Shown here: positions 1 to 8,260 of the stretch, piece by piece | How the letters are laid out: every line of letters starts with the position of its first letter | Position numbering within the stretch: the first letter of the stretch is position 1 | Assembly (NCBI RefSeq): GCF_900111775.1 | Contig: NZ_FOJJ01000023.1 | Location: 307,835-371,834 of the forward strand | Source: Desulfuromonas acetexigens | Lineage (GTDB): Bacteria > Desulfobacterota > Desulfuromonadia > Desulfuromonadales > Trichloromonadaceae | Length of the DNA stretch: 64,000 nucleotides | Reading direction: 5' to 3' | Translations under genes and position numbers: made by a program | Notes under the pieces: model-generated | The model's database searches: none | Told to the model about the DNA's origin: nothing | What the model saw: the letters and a program-made list of their open reading frames with translations, nothing else

Positions 1-159
1 TGGCTCATAGGCCGCGCCGGCCTTGGCCGCAAGCAGTGCTCGGATTGCCGACTGTTCGACCCGAACGGCTCCCTCGATGCGAACCTCGCCGATGGTCGTC
101 GCGGCGGACCAGGCAAGGGATGGCAACAGCAGCAGGATTGTCAGCAGTCGTAACAGCAT
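1..159 (-). CDS. bamA: BamA outer-membrane assembly factor, N-terminal fragment (cut by window edge)
   Basis: Only the first 53 codons lie in the window. They read as a signal peptide (basic MLLR start, leucine-rich core, Ala-rich cleavage region near residue 20) followed by the start of a POTRA domain (TTIGEVRIEGAVRVEQSAIR), which is how BamA begins. BamA folds beta-barrel proteins into the outer membrane. A GGAGA ribosome site sits 6 nt before the ATG. It follows lolD on the same strand, the order common in Geobacter relatives, but it also has its own promoter (202-230). Other POTRA proteins such as TamA are possible; the lolD neighbourhood favours BamA. Confidence 0.78.
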   Translation of the reverse strand, partial: MLLRLLTILLLLPSLAWSAATTIGEVRIEGAVRVEQSAIRALLAAKAGAAYEP

Positions 160-201
160 TCAAGATCTCCAGGAGAAGCGTAGCAAGATAAAAATCGCGG
201 T

Positions 202-230
202 ATTATAAGTTAATCCATGGCGCCGTGCAA
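202..230 (-). promoter_or_regulatory. sigma-70-type promoter for bamA
   Basis: On the minus strand TTGCAC (225-230) and a perfect TATAAT (202-207) are separated by 17 nt in the lolD-bamA gap, about 40 nt before the bamA ATG. The match is strong by eye; activity is inferred. Confidence 0.65.
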
Positions 231-270
231 ACCAAAAACCGGCAAGATCATCGGCGCCGTTAGCGGGAGC

Positions 271-936
271 TCAAGAAGCCAGACGCCCGTCGACCATGTG
301 CAGCACCCGGTCGAGACGGCCGGCCAGGGTTTCGCTGTGGGTCACCACCACCATGGTCAATTCCCGGGCCTGGTGGATCTCGTCGAGCAGGCGAAAGATA
401 TCGCCGGAAGTGCCGCTGTCCAGGTTGCCCGTCGGTTCGTCGGCCAACAGCACCCGCGGCGACATGACCAGGGCGCGGGCAATGGCCACGCGTTGCTGCT
501 CGCCACCGGAAAGCTGCCCCGGCTTGTGCTTGAGCCGGTGGCCGAGGCCGACCTCCCCGAGCAATTTCGTCGCCATGGGGATGGCTTCGCGGAAACTCTT
601 GCGCGCCACCAATGCCGGCATCATGACGTTTTCCAGGGCGGTGAACTCGGGGAGGAGCTGATGGAACTGGAAGACGAAGCCGACGGTGCGGTTGCGGAAA
701 CCGTCGAGGGGCGCCCCCTTGAGAGCGAAGATATCCTCCCCGTCGAACCGTACCGTCCCCGAGGTCGGCCGGTCGAGGGCACCGAGGATGTGCATGAGGG
801 TGGTCTTGCCGGCTCCCGAGGTGCCGACCACGCCGACCCGCTCCCCTCGCTCGATACGGAGGTCGATGCCGCGTAAGACCTCGACGCGCCCGTCGATGGT
901 ACCGAAACTTTTGTTCAGTCCTTGCGCTTCTATCAC
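271..936 (-). CDS. lolD: LolD, lipoprotein-releasing ABC transporter ATPase
   Basis: 221-aa ABC ATPase. Walker A GTSGAGKTT is at residues 38-46, Q-loop at 90, signature LSGGEQQRV at 142-150 and Walker B RVLLADEP at 161-168. With LolC it powers release of outer-membrane lipoproteins from the inner membrane to LolA. It starts with GTG 12 nt after the lolC stop, so the two are co-transcribed and probably translationally linked; the ribosome site is weak. MacB-type ATPases are close relatives, but the partner encoded immediately upstream is a LolC/E-type permease. Only one permease gene is seen here, so the complex is probably a LolC homodimer with LolD, as in many deltaproteobacteria. Confidence 0.93.
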   Translation of the reverse strand: MIEAQGLNKSFGTIDGRVEVLRGIDLRIERGERVGVVGTSGAGKTTLMHILGALDRPTSGTVRFDGEDIFALKGAPLDGFRNRTVGFVFQFHQLLPEFTALENVMMPALVARKSFREAIPMATKLLGEVGLGHRLKHKPGQLSGGEQQRVAIARALVMSPRVLLADEPTGNLDSGTSGDIFRLLDEIHQARELTMVVVTHSETLAGRLDRVLHMVDGRLAS

Positions 937-948
937 GTCAGTTCTCGC

Positions 949-2202
949 TCACTCATAACGCAGCGCCTCGGCGGGGTCCATGCGCGCCGCCCGCCAGGCC
1001 GGGTAAATGGTAGCCAACAGGGAGATACTCATGGCGACGATGACCACAGCGATCACATCCTGGGAATTGACCACCGAAGGGAAGTGATCCATGCCGTAGA
1101 CCGCCTGGTCGAAAATACGCAGGCCGAAGGTCCCCTCGATCCACTTGATGATCGGGTCGGCATTCTTCGCCAGCAGCAGACCGAGGGCGGTCCCCAGGGA
1201 GGTGCCGAGGGTGCCGATGATGCAGCCTTCGAGTACGAAGATGGCCATAATGCTCCGCGAGGTCGCCCCAACCGAACGTAGTATGGCGATATCCTTATGT
1301 TTTTCCATGACCACCATGATCAGGGTGGTGGCGATGTTGAAGGCCGCTACGAGCACGATGATGCCGAGAACGATGAACAGGCCAAGCTTCTCCAGCTTGA
1401 GAGCCGAGAGGAAAGAACCGAAGAGATCCTCCCAGGAACGCACCACATGCGGATAGGCGAAGACGCCGCGCAGCTCCTGAGCCACCGACGTGGCGTGGTC
1501 GAAGGAATCGACCTCGATCTCGATCCCGGAAACCCGTTCCCCGGCGTCGATCAGCAGTTGCGCCTGGGGCAAAGCCATATAGGCGTAATAGGTATCGAGA
1601 AAACCGCCGCGCCGGCTGGTGATGGCCACCACCCGGAAGGGTTTCATTTTGGGGATCATGCCGAAGGGGGTGATGGTGAACATGGGCGGAATGACGTTGA
1701 TCACATCCCCCACCGCCACGGCAAGAGTGGCCGCCGTATCGATACCGATGACCAACCCGGGCAGCCCCTCCCCTTCCGTGAAGACCAGGTCCTGCACATC
1801 CCGGGCATCGACGGTGAGAAAAGGCTGATCGAAGACCTTATTGCCCCGTTCCACCCCTTTGACGCTCACCGCCGCCACGTTGTTGCGCGACAGGAGCATC
1901 GCCTCCTTCGAGACGTAGGGGCGGGCCTCCTTGATCCGCGGCGAGGCGGCCAGCGCCTGCTCGATCAACTGCGGATAGCCGGAGATCTCCTCGCCGTGCT
2001 TCTGGACGAGGATGTGAGGGATGTTGCCGAGAATCTGCTGACGGACGCCGTCGTGGAAGCCGGTCATGACCGCGAGAACGACGATCAGAGCCGCCACCCC
2101 GAGGGTCACGCCGGCAATGGAAATGAATGAAATGACCGAGATAAAGGTCTGCTTGCGCTTGGCCCGCAGGTAGCGCAGACTGACGAACCACTCGTAACCC
2201 AT
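949..2202 (-). CDS. lolC: LolC/LolE-family lipoprotein-releasing permease
   Basis: 417-aa inner-membrane protein with the MacB/FtsX layout: one N-terminal membrane helix (about 20-48), a periplasmic domain of roughly 220 residues, then three C-terminal helices (about 270-300, 315-345, 375-400) and the ending YPAWRAARMDPAEALRYE, typical of the family. It starts MGYEWFVSLRYLRAKRKQ, the standard LolC/E opening. It forms the membrane part of the Lol exporter with LolD encoded just downstream. The gap to lysS upstream is filled by an inverted heptad repeat (2213-2286). Confidence 0.93.
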   Translation of the reverse strand: MGYEWFVSLRYLRAKRKQTFISVISFISIAGVTLGVAALIVVLAVMTGFHDGVRQQILGNIPHILVQKHGEEISGYPQLIEQALAASPRIKEARPYVSKEAMLLSRNNVAAVSVKGVERGNKVFDQPFLTVDARDVQDLVFTEGEGLPGLVIGIDTAATLAVAVGDVINVIPPMFTITPFGMIPKMKPFRVVAITSRRGGFLDTYYAYMALPQAQLLIDAGERVSGIEIEVDSFDHATSVAQELRGVFAYPHVVRSWEDLFGSFLSALKLEKLGLFIVLGIIVLVAAFNIATTLIMVVMEKHKDIAILRSVGATSRSIMAIFVLEGCIIGTLGTSLGTALGLLLAKNADPIIKWIEGTFGLRIFDQAVYGMDHFPSVVNSQDVIAVVIVAMSISLLATIYPAWRAARMDPAEALRYE

Positions 2203-2212
2203 GAATATTTCC

Positions 2213-2286
2213 GTGAAGGGTGAGGAGTAAGGGGTGAGGCGACAGGAAAAGGGTCACCCCCTTCCCCTCACGCCTCACCCCTCACT
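2213..2286. repeat. Inverted 7-bp-period repeat between lysS and lolC
   Basis: The left half reads in register as GTGAAGG, GTGAGGA, GTAAGGG, GTGAGGC; the right half as CACGCCT, CACCCCT, CACTGTA. The halves are inverted copies: AGGGGTGAGGCG (2230-2241) is a perfect 12-bp complement of CGCCTCACCCCT (2271-2282), so a long hairpin can form in the lysS-lolC transcript. No T-run follows, so it does not look like an intrinsic terminator. Confidence 0.8.
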
Positions 2287-2290
2287 GTAA

Positions 2291-3775
2291 TTACTTGCTT
2301 TCCGGACGCAGTTGGGGAAAGAGGATCACGTCGCGGATCGAAGCGGAGTCGGTGAGCAGCATGACCAACCGGTCGATGCCGATCCCCTCCCCGGCCGTAG
2401 GGGGCATGCCGTATTCGAGGGCGCGGATGTAGTCCTCGTCCATGGCGTGGGCCTCCTCGTCGCCAGCCTCCTTCTCGGCCAACTGCTTGATGAAGCGCTC
2501 CTTCTGGTCGAGGGGATCGTTGAGTTCGGAGAAGGCGTTGGCCAGTTCGCGCCCGACAATGAAAAGCTCGAAGCGGTCCACTACCTCGGGATTGGCCTCG
2601 TTCTTCCGCGACAGGGGGGAAACTTCCGTGGGGTACTCGGTGATAAAGGTCGGCTGCCAGAGCCTGGGCTCGGCTACCGCGTCGAAGAGTTCGGTGAGCA
2701 GTTTGCCGTAGCCGATGTTTTTGTCAAATTCCAGGCCGAGGGACTGGGCGTAAGCGTAGGCGCGGTCGCGGTCTTCCAGCACTGCCGGATCGACCTGGCC
2801 GTACTTGATGATCGCTTCCTTAACCGTGAGCCGGTCCCAGGGGGGAGTCAGGTCGACGCTCTTGCCGCCGTAGGGGATGACCAGGTCGCCGCAGACCTGC
2901 TTGGCGACATGACAGATCAGCTCCTCGGTGAAATTCATCAGGTCGTGGTAGGTGGAGTAGGCCCGGTAGAATTCCATCATGGTGAATTCGGGGTTGTGCT
3001 GAATGGAAATCCCCTCGTTGCGGAAATTGCGGTTGATCTCAAAGACCCGCTCGAAGCCGCCGACCACCAGTCGTTTGAGATAGAGCTCCGGCGCGATGCG
3101 CAGGAAAAGATCCATCTTCAGGGTGTTGTGGTGGGTGACGAAGGGCTTGGCGGTGGCGCCGCCGGCGATGGGCTGCATCATCGGCGTCTCGACTTCAAGA
3201 AAGTCGTGGCGGACCATGAATTCGCGGATCAGGCTGATAATCCGGCTGCGCTTGAGAAAAACCTCGCGCACGCCGGGATTGACGATCATATCAAGATAGC
3301 GCTGGCGATATCGGGTCTCCACGTCGGTGAGGCCGTGCCACTTCTCCGGCAGCACCTGTAACGACTTGGTCAGCAGACGCAGGGCATCGGCGCGCAGGGA
3401 AAGCTCGCCGGTCTTGGTCCGGAAAGGGGTACCGGAGAGGCCGACGACATCGCCGAGATCGAGCTTGCGAAAGATCGCGAAGGCCTCTTCGCCGATATTA
3501 TCCCGACCGACGTAGACCTGCAGGCGCCCCTTGCGGTCCTGAATCTGGATAAAGGCGGCCTTGCCGAAATCGCGCCGGGCCATAATCCGGCCGGCAACGA
3601 CGTAGCGCTTATCGCAGCCTTCCAGGGCGGCGGCATCATCTTCTTCGTGGGCGGCAGCCACCTCTTCCGAGGTATGCGCCACGGGAAAATCGTTGGCGTA
3701 GGGGTTGATCCCCGCGCCCCGCAACTCATCGAGCTTGGCCCGCCGCTGCAACAAAATATCGTTCAGATCTTCCAT
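2291..3775 (-). CDS. lysS: Lysyl-tRNA synthetase, class II
   Basis: 494 aa from the chosen start (MEDLNDILLQRR). Two in-frame ATGs lie 3 and 6 codons upstream, but the AAAGG motif is best spaced for the third ATG, and related LysS proteins start this way. An N-terminal OB-fold anticodon-binding domain (about 55-140) precedes the class II catalytic core with motif 2 (FRNEGISIQHNPEFTMMEF) and motif 3 (GIDRLVMLLTDSASIRDVI). It charges tRNA-Lys. It is encoded between prfB and lolC; a weak promoter-like element precedes it. Confidence 0.96.
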   Translation of the reverse strand: MEDLNDILLQRRAKLDELRGAGINPYANDFPVAHTSEEVAAAHEEDDAAALEGCDKRYVVAGRIMARRDFGKAAFIQIQDRKGRLQVYVGRDNIGEEAFAIFRKLDLGDVVGLSGTPFRTKTGELSLRADALRLLTKSLQVLPEKWHGLTDVETRYRQRYLDMIVNPGVREVFLKRSRIISLIREFMVRHDFLEVETPMMQPIAGGATAKPFVTHHNTLKMDLFLRIAPELYLKRLVVGGFERVFEINRNFRNEGISIQHNPEFTMMEFYRAYSTYHDLMNFTEELICHVAKQVCGDLVIPYGGKSVDLTPPWDRLTVKEAIIKYGQVDPAVLEDRDRAYAYAQSLGLEFDKNIGYGKLLTELFDAVAEPRLWQPTFITEYPTEVSPLSRKNEANPEVVDRFELFIVGRELANAFSELNDPLDQKERFIKQLAEKEAGDEEAHAMDEDYIRALEYGMPPTAGEGIGIDRLVMLLTDSASIRDVILFPQLRPESK

Positions 3776-3815
3776 AATATTCATACCTTTCATCCCGACT
3801 TCACAAGCGGGCTAC

Positions 3816-3842
3816 CTTATACCCCGCACCCGGGCAAGTCAA
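3816..3842 (-). promoter_or_regulatory. possible promoter for lysS
   Basis: Minus-strand TTGACT (3837-3842) and TATAAG (3816-3821) with a 15-nt spacer, shorter than ideal, in the prfB-lysS gap. A small inverted repeat, CCGCCC/GGGCGG, lies upstream at 3850-3866. Weak evidence. Confidence 0.35.
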
Positions 3843-3873
3843 GGGCAATCCCGCCCGCAAGGGGCGGATTCGG

Positions 3874-4969
3874 CTAGTTGCGACTCAGCAAATAAGCCTC
3901 GATAAAAGCATCGATATCGCCGTCGAGGACGGCATCGGTATTGCCCACCTCGTAGCCGGTGCGATGGTCCTTGACCAGCCGGTAAGGGTGGAGCACGTAG
4001 GAACGGATCTGGCTACCCCAGCCGATCTCCTTCTTCTCGCCGGAAATAGCCGCCGACTCCTCTTCCTTCTTGCTCACCTCCAGTTCGTAGAGGCGGGCCT
4101 TGAGCTGTTTCATCGCCACCGCCCGGTTCTTGTGCTGGGAACGCTCGTTCTGGCAGGCGACGACGATGCCGGTCGGCATGTGGGTGATGCGGATCGCCGA
4201 TTCGGTCTTGTTGACGTGCTGGCCCCCGGCGCCGCTGGAGCGATAGGTGTCGACCTTGAGATCCTTCTCGTTGATCTCCACTTCGATATCGTCCGACAGT
4301 TCGGGAAAGACGAAGACCGAGCAAAAAGAGGTATGGCGGCGGGCGTTGGTGTCGAAGGGAGAAATCCGCACCAGCCGGTGAATGCCGTTTTCGGCGCGCA
4401 GGAAACCGTAGGCGTAATCCCCCTCGACGTTAAAGGTCACCCCCTTGACTCCCGCCTCATCCCCGGGCTGATAATCGGTGATCTCGGTCTTGAAGCCCTT
4501 ACGCTCACAGTAACGCAGATACATGCGCAACAGCATCTCCGCCCAATCCTGGGCCTCGGTACCACCGGCGCCGGCATTGATGCTGAAAATGGCGTTATTG
4601 GCGTCGTGCTGGCCGGAGAGCATGCGGGCAAACTCCATCCGGCCGATGCGCTGTTCCAGAACCGGCAGCAGCTCACGCACCTCGTCACGGGTCGCCTCGT
4701 CCTGCCCTTCCTCGCCCAATTCGACGAGAACCTGAAGGTCCTCCAGTTCCTGGCGGGCCTGACGGTAATCCCCGACGATTTTTTGCAGGGAATTTCGCTC
4801 CTTCAGGATGTCCTGGGTGCGTTCTCCCTGATTCCAGAACTCCGGCTTGGCGATTTCCGCCTCCAGTTCGGCAACCCGCTCCTCTTTGACCTCAACGTCA
4901 AAGATACCCCCTCAGCTCATTGAGCTTGTCTTGGAGAAGGGTCAAGGACTCTTTTTCATCACGAAACAT
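3874..4969 (-). CDS. prfB: Peptide chain release factor 2, made by programmed +1 frameshift
   Basis: The gene is in two frames. Frame 0 runs from ATG 4969 for 23 codons (MFRDEKESLTLLQDK... ending GYL) to an in-frame TGA at 4898-4900; reading then continues in +1 from GAC (4897-4899) for 341 codons, giving 364 aa, the length of E. coli RF2. The stop-recognition tripeptide SPF is at about 203-205 and the catalytic GGQ at about 248-250, both as in RF2. An AAGGAG ribosome site lies 9 nt before the start. RF2 releases peptides at UGA and UAA; UGA at the shift site makes synthesis self-limiting when RF2 is abundant. First gene of prfB-lysS-lolCD. Confidence 0.95.
4897..4912 (-). promoter_or_regulatory. 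prfB programmed frameshift signal
   Basis: Reading the minus strand, AGG GGG TAT CTT TGA C occupies 4912 to 4897. This is the classical element: an internal Shine-Dalgarno (AGGGGG), the slippery CTT codon, and TGA followed by C, which is a poorly terminated context. It is identical to the E. coli site as I know it. Confidence 0.95.
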
Positions 4970-5004
4970 GTATGCGGTCTCCTTGAACGGTTAAATAATA
5001 AATG

Positions 5005-5031
5005 GGCGGGGAGTATAACGAGATCCCCGCC
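5005..5031 (-). terminator. Hairpin after lnt, likely terminator
   Basis: GGCGGGGA (5005-5012) pairs perfectly with TCCCCGCC (5024-5031). Reading on the minus strand, the stem is followed by CATTTATTATTT, an interrupted T-rich stretch. It probably ends the corC-lnt transcript. The -10 box of the prfB promoter lies within its loop. Confidence 0.6.
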
Positions 5032-5040
5032 GTTCCTCAA
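5012..5040 (-). promoter_or_regulatory. sigma-70-type promoter for prfB-lysS-lolCD
   Basis: TTGAGG (5035-5040) and TATACT (5012-5017) on the minus strand with 17-nt spacing, about 43 nt before the prfB ATG. The -10 falls in the loop of the preceding hairpin. Confidence 0.6.
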
Positions 5041-5064
5041 GTTTTCTTGCTGCGGCCGCACGGT

Positions 5065-6585
5065 TCAGGGATAGCGCCGACGGGTGCGAAGCAGCCAGTA
5101 AGTAGCCAGCGCGCAGAGCAAAAGGGCCGGCAATTCGCCGATGCGCTGGTAGAGGGTCGGTTCCCCGCCGAGAACAACCTTGCCGCGGACCACAGCCGGG
5201 GTAAAAAGTTCCGACTGGGCAACAATCCTGCCTTGCGGATCGATCAGAGCGGAGATCCCGGTATTGGCCGCCCGCGCCACCCACAGACGATTCTCTACGG
5301 CGCGGAAGCGGGTCATGGCCAGATGCTGGTAAGGAGCCGAAGAGCGCCCGAACCAGGCGTCGTTAGTGATGTTCACCAGCAGGCCGCTGCCACTGCGGGC
5401 GTAATCCCGCGCCAGCTCGGGAAAGATCGCCTCGAAGCAGACGAGCACGCCGAGTTTGGCATCTCCCATCGGCAGAGGGTTGACCGTCCCCGGGGAGAAG
5501 TCGCCGATCCCCGAAACCAGCTTGTCGATAAAGGGGAGAAAACGCCCGAGGGGAACATACTCGCCAAAGGGGACGAGGTGGACCTTGTCGCTGCGGCCAA
5601 GAACCGCACCTTCGGGGGAGAGGAGAAAGGCGCTGTTCAGGTAGCGGTAGGAACCCAATCCCGCCTCGTAGGCGGGGCTGCCGAAGAGCAGATAGCCGCC
5701 GGCGGCACGGGCCACCTCCGTCACCTGGGTGGAAAGCGGACTGGGCTCCTGAAAATAGAAAGGGGTGGCGCTCTCGGGCCAGACGATCAGATCGGGAACG
5801 CCGCCGGCGGCCGCCTCCCGGGACAGCTCCCGGTAGATATCGACGGTCTTCTGTTGATTGTCCGGATCCCATTTCACCGACTGGTCGATATTCCCCTGGA
5901 TCAGCGCCACTTCCAACGTCGGAGCGGAAGCGTCGAGGGGCTCGCGCAGGCGCCAGGAACCGTAGGCGAAAGCGCCGGCCAGCAGCAGGATCCCGACGAC
6001 CCCGCCGCTGCGGGAAATGGGGGCCGAACTGCGCTGGCGCAGGGCCGACCCGAGCTGAAAGACCAGGACATTGACGAAGACGAGCAGAAAGCTGAGGCCG
6101 TGGACGCCGAAGAGGTCGGCAACTTGCAGCAGAACCTCCCGGTTCTGCTGGGAATAGCCGAGACTCGCCCAGGGGAATCCGCTCAGCAAAAAGGAGCGCA
6201 GGAATTCGAGGACGACCCAGACGACCGGCAGGGTCAGCAGATACGAGAGGCCGAGCTGCTCGCGAAAACGGCAAACCGCCCAGGTGGCGACACCAAAGTA
6301 GAGGGCCAGATAGGCCACCAACAACACATAGGCGACGAGGGAAAAGAGCGGGTGCATCCGGCCGTAGGTGGTCATGACGATGTTCAGCCAGTAGAGCACC
6401 AGAGCGAAAAAGGCACAACCGGCCACGAAGCCGGAACGAAAAGGATGCCGGTGCATCACCGTCAGCAGCGGCACCAGGCCGACCCAGGCCAACCAGGAAA
6501 AATCCGGGCGGGGAAAGGCCAGCGCCAAGAGCAGCCCGGAAAGCAAGGGCAAGGCGGCAGTTTTCCCCCAGGACAGCCGTTTCAT
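5065..6585 (-). CDS. lnt: Apolipoprotein N-acyltransferase
   Basis: 506-aa inner-membrane enzyme that adds the third acyl chain to lipoproteins, the step before Lol sorting. Several membrane helices fill residues 1-215; a nitrilase-fold (CN hydrolase) domain follows, with the catalytic triad visible as Glu271 (VWPESATPF), Lys334 (RSDKVHLVPF) and Cys383 (LVCFEAIFPEL), close to E. coli 267/335/387. A C-terminal hydrophobic helix (LPALLLCALATYWLL) ends the protein. Its ATG overlaps the corC stop by 1 nt (TGATG), so the two are translationally coupled. Confidence 0.95.
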   Translation of the reverse strand: MKRLSWGKTAALPLLSGLLLALAFPRPDFSWLAWVGLVPLLTVMHRHPFRSGFVAGCAFFALVLYWLNIVMTTYGRMHPLFSLVAYVLLVAYLALYFGVATWAVCRFREQLGLSYLLTLPVVWVVLEFLRSFLLSGFPWASLGYSQQNREVLLQVADLFGVHGLSFLLVFVNVLVFQLGSALRQRSSAPISRSGGVVGILLLAGAFAYGSWRLREPLDASAPTLEVALIQGNIDQSVKWDPDNQQKTVDIYRELSREAAAGGVPDLIVWPESATPFYFQEPSPLSTQVTEVARAAGGYLLFGSPAYEAGLGSYRYLNSAFLLSPEGAVLGRSDKVHLVPFGEYVPLGRFLPFIDKLVSGIGDFSPGTVNPLPMGDAKLGVLVCFEAIFPELARDYARSGSGLLVNITNDAWFGRSSAPYQHLAMTRFRAVENRLWVARAANTGISALIDPQGRIVAQSELFTPAVVRGKVVLGGEPTLYQRIGELPALLLCALATYWLLRTRRRYP

Positions 6586-7448
6586 CAGGAAGCATCTTCC
6601 TCGGGCGCCTCGGGCTCGGCGCGACGCACCCGCACCTTGCGGATCTTGCGGGAGTCACACTCCACCACCGTCATGCGCAGCCCGCCGTCGCGGATCTCCT
6701 CGTTGGCCTGGGGCACATGACCGAAGAGGTTGAAGAGGTAGCCACCGACCGTATCGAACTTCTCCCGGGGGATTTCGATATCGAAATAATCCTCCAGCTC
6801 CTCGATATTGAGACGGCCGTCGACCAGGACGACACCAGGAGATTCCTCCACCAATTCATCCTCTTCGAGATCGTATTCGTCCTGGATGTCGCCGACGATC
6901 TCCTCGATCAGGTCCTCAATGGTAATCAGCCCCGACGTGCCGCCGTATTCGTCGATGGCGATGGCCATGTGCACCCGTTGGGTGCGGAATTCCTGCAACA
7001 ACTCTTCGATCTGCTTCGTTTCCGGGACGAAATAAGGGGTGCGCATGATCTGCTCGATATGGAAATCCTCATCCCGACAACCCCAGATACGCAGCAGATC
7101 CTTGGCGTAGATGATGCCGACGATGCGGTCGGCGGTCCCCTCGTAAATGGGCAGGCGGGAATGCCCCGAAGAGATGATCGCCGCCAGCAGCTCGCTGAGG
7201 CTGGTGCTCATGCTGCAGCAGACCATGTCGATGCGCGAGACCATGACTTCACGCACGATCGTCTCGCCGAATTCGAAGATCGAGTGGAGCATCTCCCCCT
7301 CGTCCTCGTTGATGATCCCCTCTTCCTCCGACTCCTCGATCAGATCCTGCAAATCCTTCTCGCTCATGACCCGACGCCGGCCACTCAGCAGCCGCGCGAT
7401 CCCCCCGAACCATGAAGACCGTCTGTCACTCGCACTGTCGTCGTCCAA
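6585..7448 (-). CDS. CorC/HlyC-type CBS-domain protein
   Basis: 287 aa from a TTG start at 7448, chosen because AGGGAGGA lies 8 nt upstream; the longer open frame upstream has no ribosome site. Two CBS domains (roughly 60-185, with VMVSRIDMVC and RLPIYEGTADRIVGIIYAKDLL) precede a CorC_HlyC transporter-associated domain (about 205-280). There is no DUF21 membrane domain, so this is the short soluble type (CorC/YbeX). Together with YbeY, PhoH and Lnt it forms the classic ybeZ-ybeY-ybeX-lnt grouping linked to ribosome and envelope maintenance. Its exact role (Mg/Co efflux or ribosome-associated) is unsettled. Confidence 0.9.
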   Translation of the reverse strand: MDDDSASDRRSSWFGGIARLLSGRRRVMSEKDLQDLIEESEEEGIINEDEGEMLHSIFEFGETIVREVMVSRIDMVCCSMSTSLSELLAAIISSGHSRLPIYEGTADRIVGIIYAKDLLRIWGCRDEDFHIEQIMRTPYFVPETKQIEELLQEFRTQRVHMAIAIDEYGGTSGLITIEDLIEEIVGDIQDEYDLEEDELVEESPGVVLVDGRLNIEELEDYFDIEIPREKFDTVGGYLFNLFGHVPQANEEIRDGGLRMTVVECDSRKIRKVRVRRAEPEAPEEDAS

Positions 7449-7540
7449 AAATCCGTTCCTCCCTGGATAAAATAAAGTAAAACGCGGCGCTCCCCGCGGC
7501 CGGACAGGCCATCCAGCCAAAGGATGCCGCGCGAGTTCCC

Positions 7541-8260
7541 CTACATCAACAGATAGACGAGAAGCGTCATCGCCACACCGAGGGCGCCGCCAGCCACCAC
7601 TTCCCCGGCGCTGTGAATCCCCAGCAGCAGTCGACTGTGGCTGACCATGACCGCCAAAGCCAGGGTCAGCAGGGACAAAAGGGCGCCGACCCCGGAGAGG
7701 ATAATGGCGGTGGCGATGGCGAAGGAAACCGCCGCGTGGCCGCTCGGCAAGCCGCCGTGCAGCGGCGTCCCCCGTCCGAAAAGGGCCTTGAGCAGCACCA
7801 CGACGATGGTCGTGATCAGCACCGAGATGACCGGAAACTCTCCGGGCGGGCGACCCAACTGGTCGAGCTGCCCGCCCAGCACCGGCAAAATGTAGCGGGA
7901 CAGGGCGAAAAAACCCATCACTACCGCGCCGATACTGGCCACCAACACCGCGCCGGCGGCGACATCCTTGGCCTGCTTGGCCAGGGGATGGTAGCCGGGC
8001 GAGACCAGGTCAACCACTACTTCCAGAGCGGTGTTGACCAGTTCGGCGAAGAGCACCAGGGTGACGGCAAAGGCCAGAAGGATGAATTCGAGGGCCGACA
8101 GGCCCAGACAATGGGCGAAGAGCAGGACCGCCAGCGCCGCCAGGAAATGCCAGCGCATGTGGCGCTGGGTGCGTGCGGTCCAGAGAATCCCCTCGATGGC
8201 GCAGTTGACGCTCTGCAGCCAGTTCGCGGGCTTGATCGGATCACGCGGCGCCTCGCTCAT
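7541..8260 (-). CDS. Fused diacylglycerol/undecaprenol kinase - PAP2 phosphatase
   Basis: 239 aa joining two enzyme families. Residues 1-115 are DgkA-like with the signature FAELVNTALEVVVDL (72-86) and LAKQAKDVAAGAV, with two to three helices. Residues about 140-239 are a PAP2 phosphatase domain: KALFGRGTP (158-166), PSGH (172-175) and SRLLLGIHSAGE (209-220), where Glu replaces the usual final Asp. A kinase and a phosphatase acting on lipid phosphates in one chain suggests recycling of undecaprenyl or diacylglycerol phosphate; the substrate is not shown by the sequence. The ATG overlaps the ybeY stop by 4 nt. Confidence 0.88.
   Translation of the reverse strand: MSEAPRDPIKPANWLQSVNCAIEGILWTARTQRHMRWHFLAALAVLLFAHCLGLSALEFILLAFAVTLVLFAELVNTALEVVVDLVSPGYHPLAKQAKDVAAGAVLVASIGAVVMGFFALSRYILPVLGGQLDQLGRPPGEFPVISVLITTIVVVLLKALFGRGTPLHGGLPSGHAAVSFAIATAIILSGVGALLSLLTLALAVMVSHSRLLLGIHSAGEVVAGGALGVAMTLLVYLLM

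Noticed and set aside
3874..4719. prfB starting at the internal ATG 4719
   Set aside because: It would remove 83 residues of domain 1; the frame-0 start, frameshift signal and full RF2 length are all present upstream.
5002..6720. 572-codon open frame on the plus strand
   Set aside because: Antisense to lnt, whose catalytic residues are all present.
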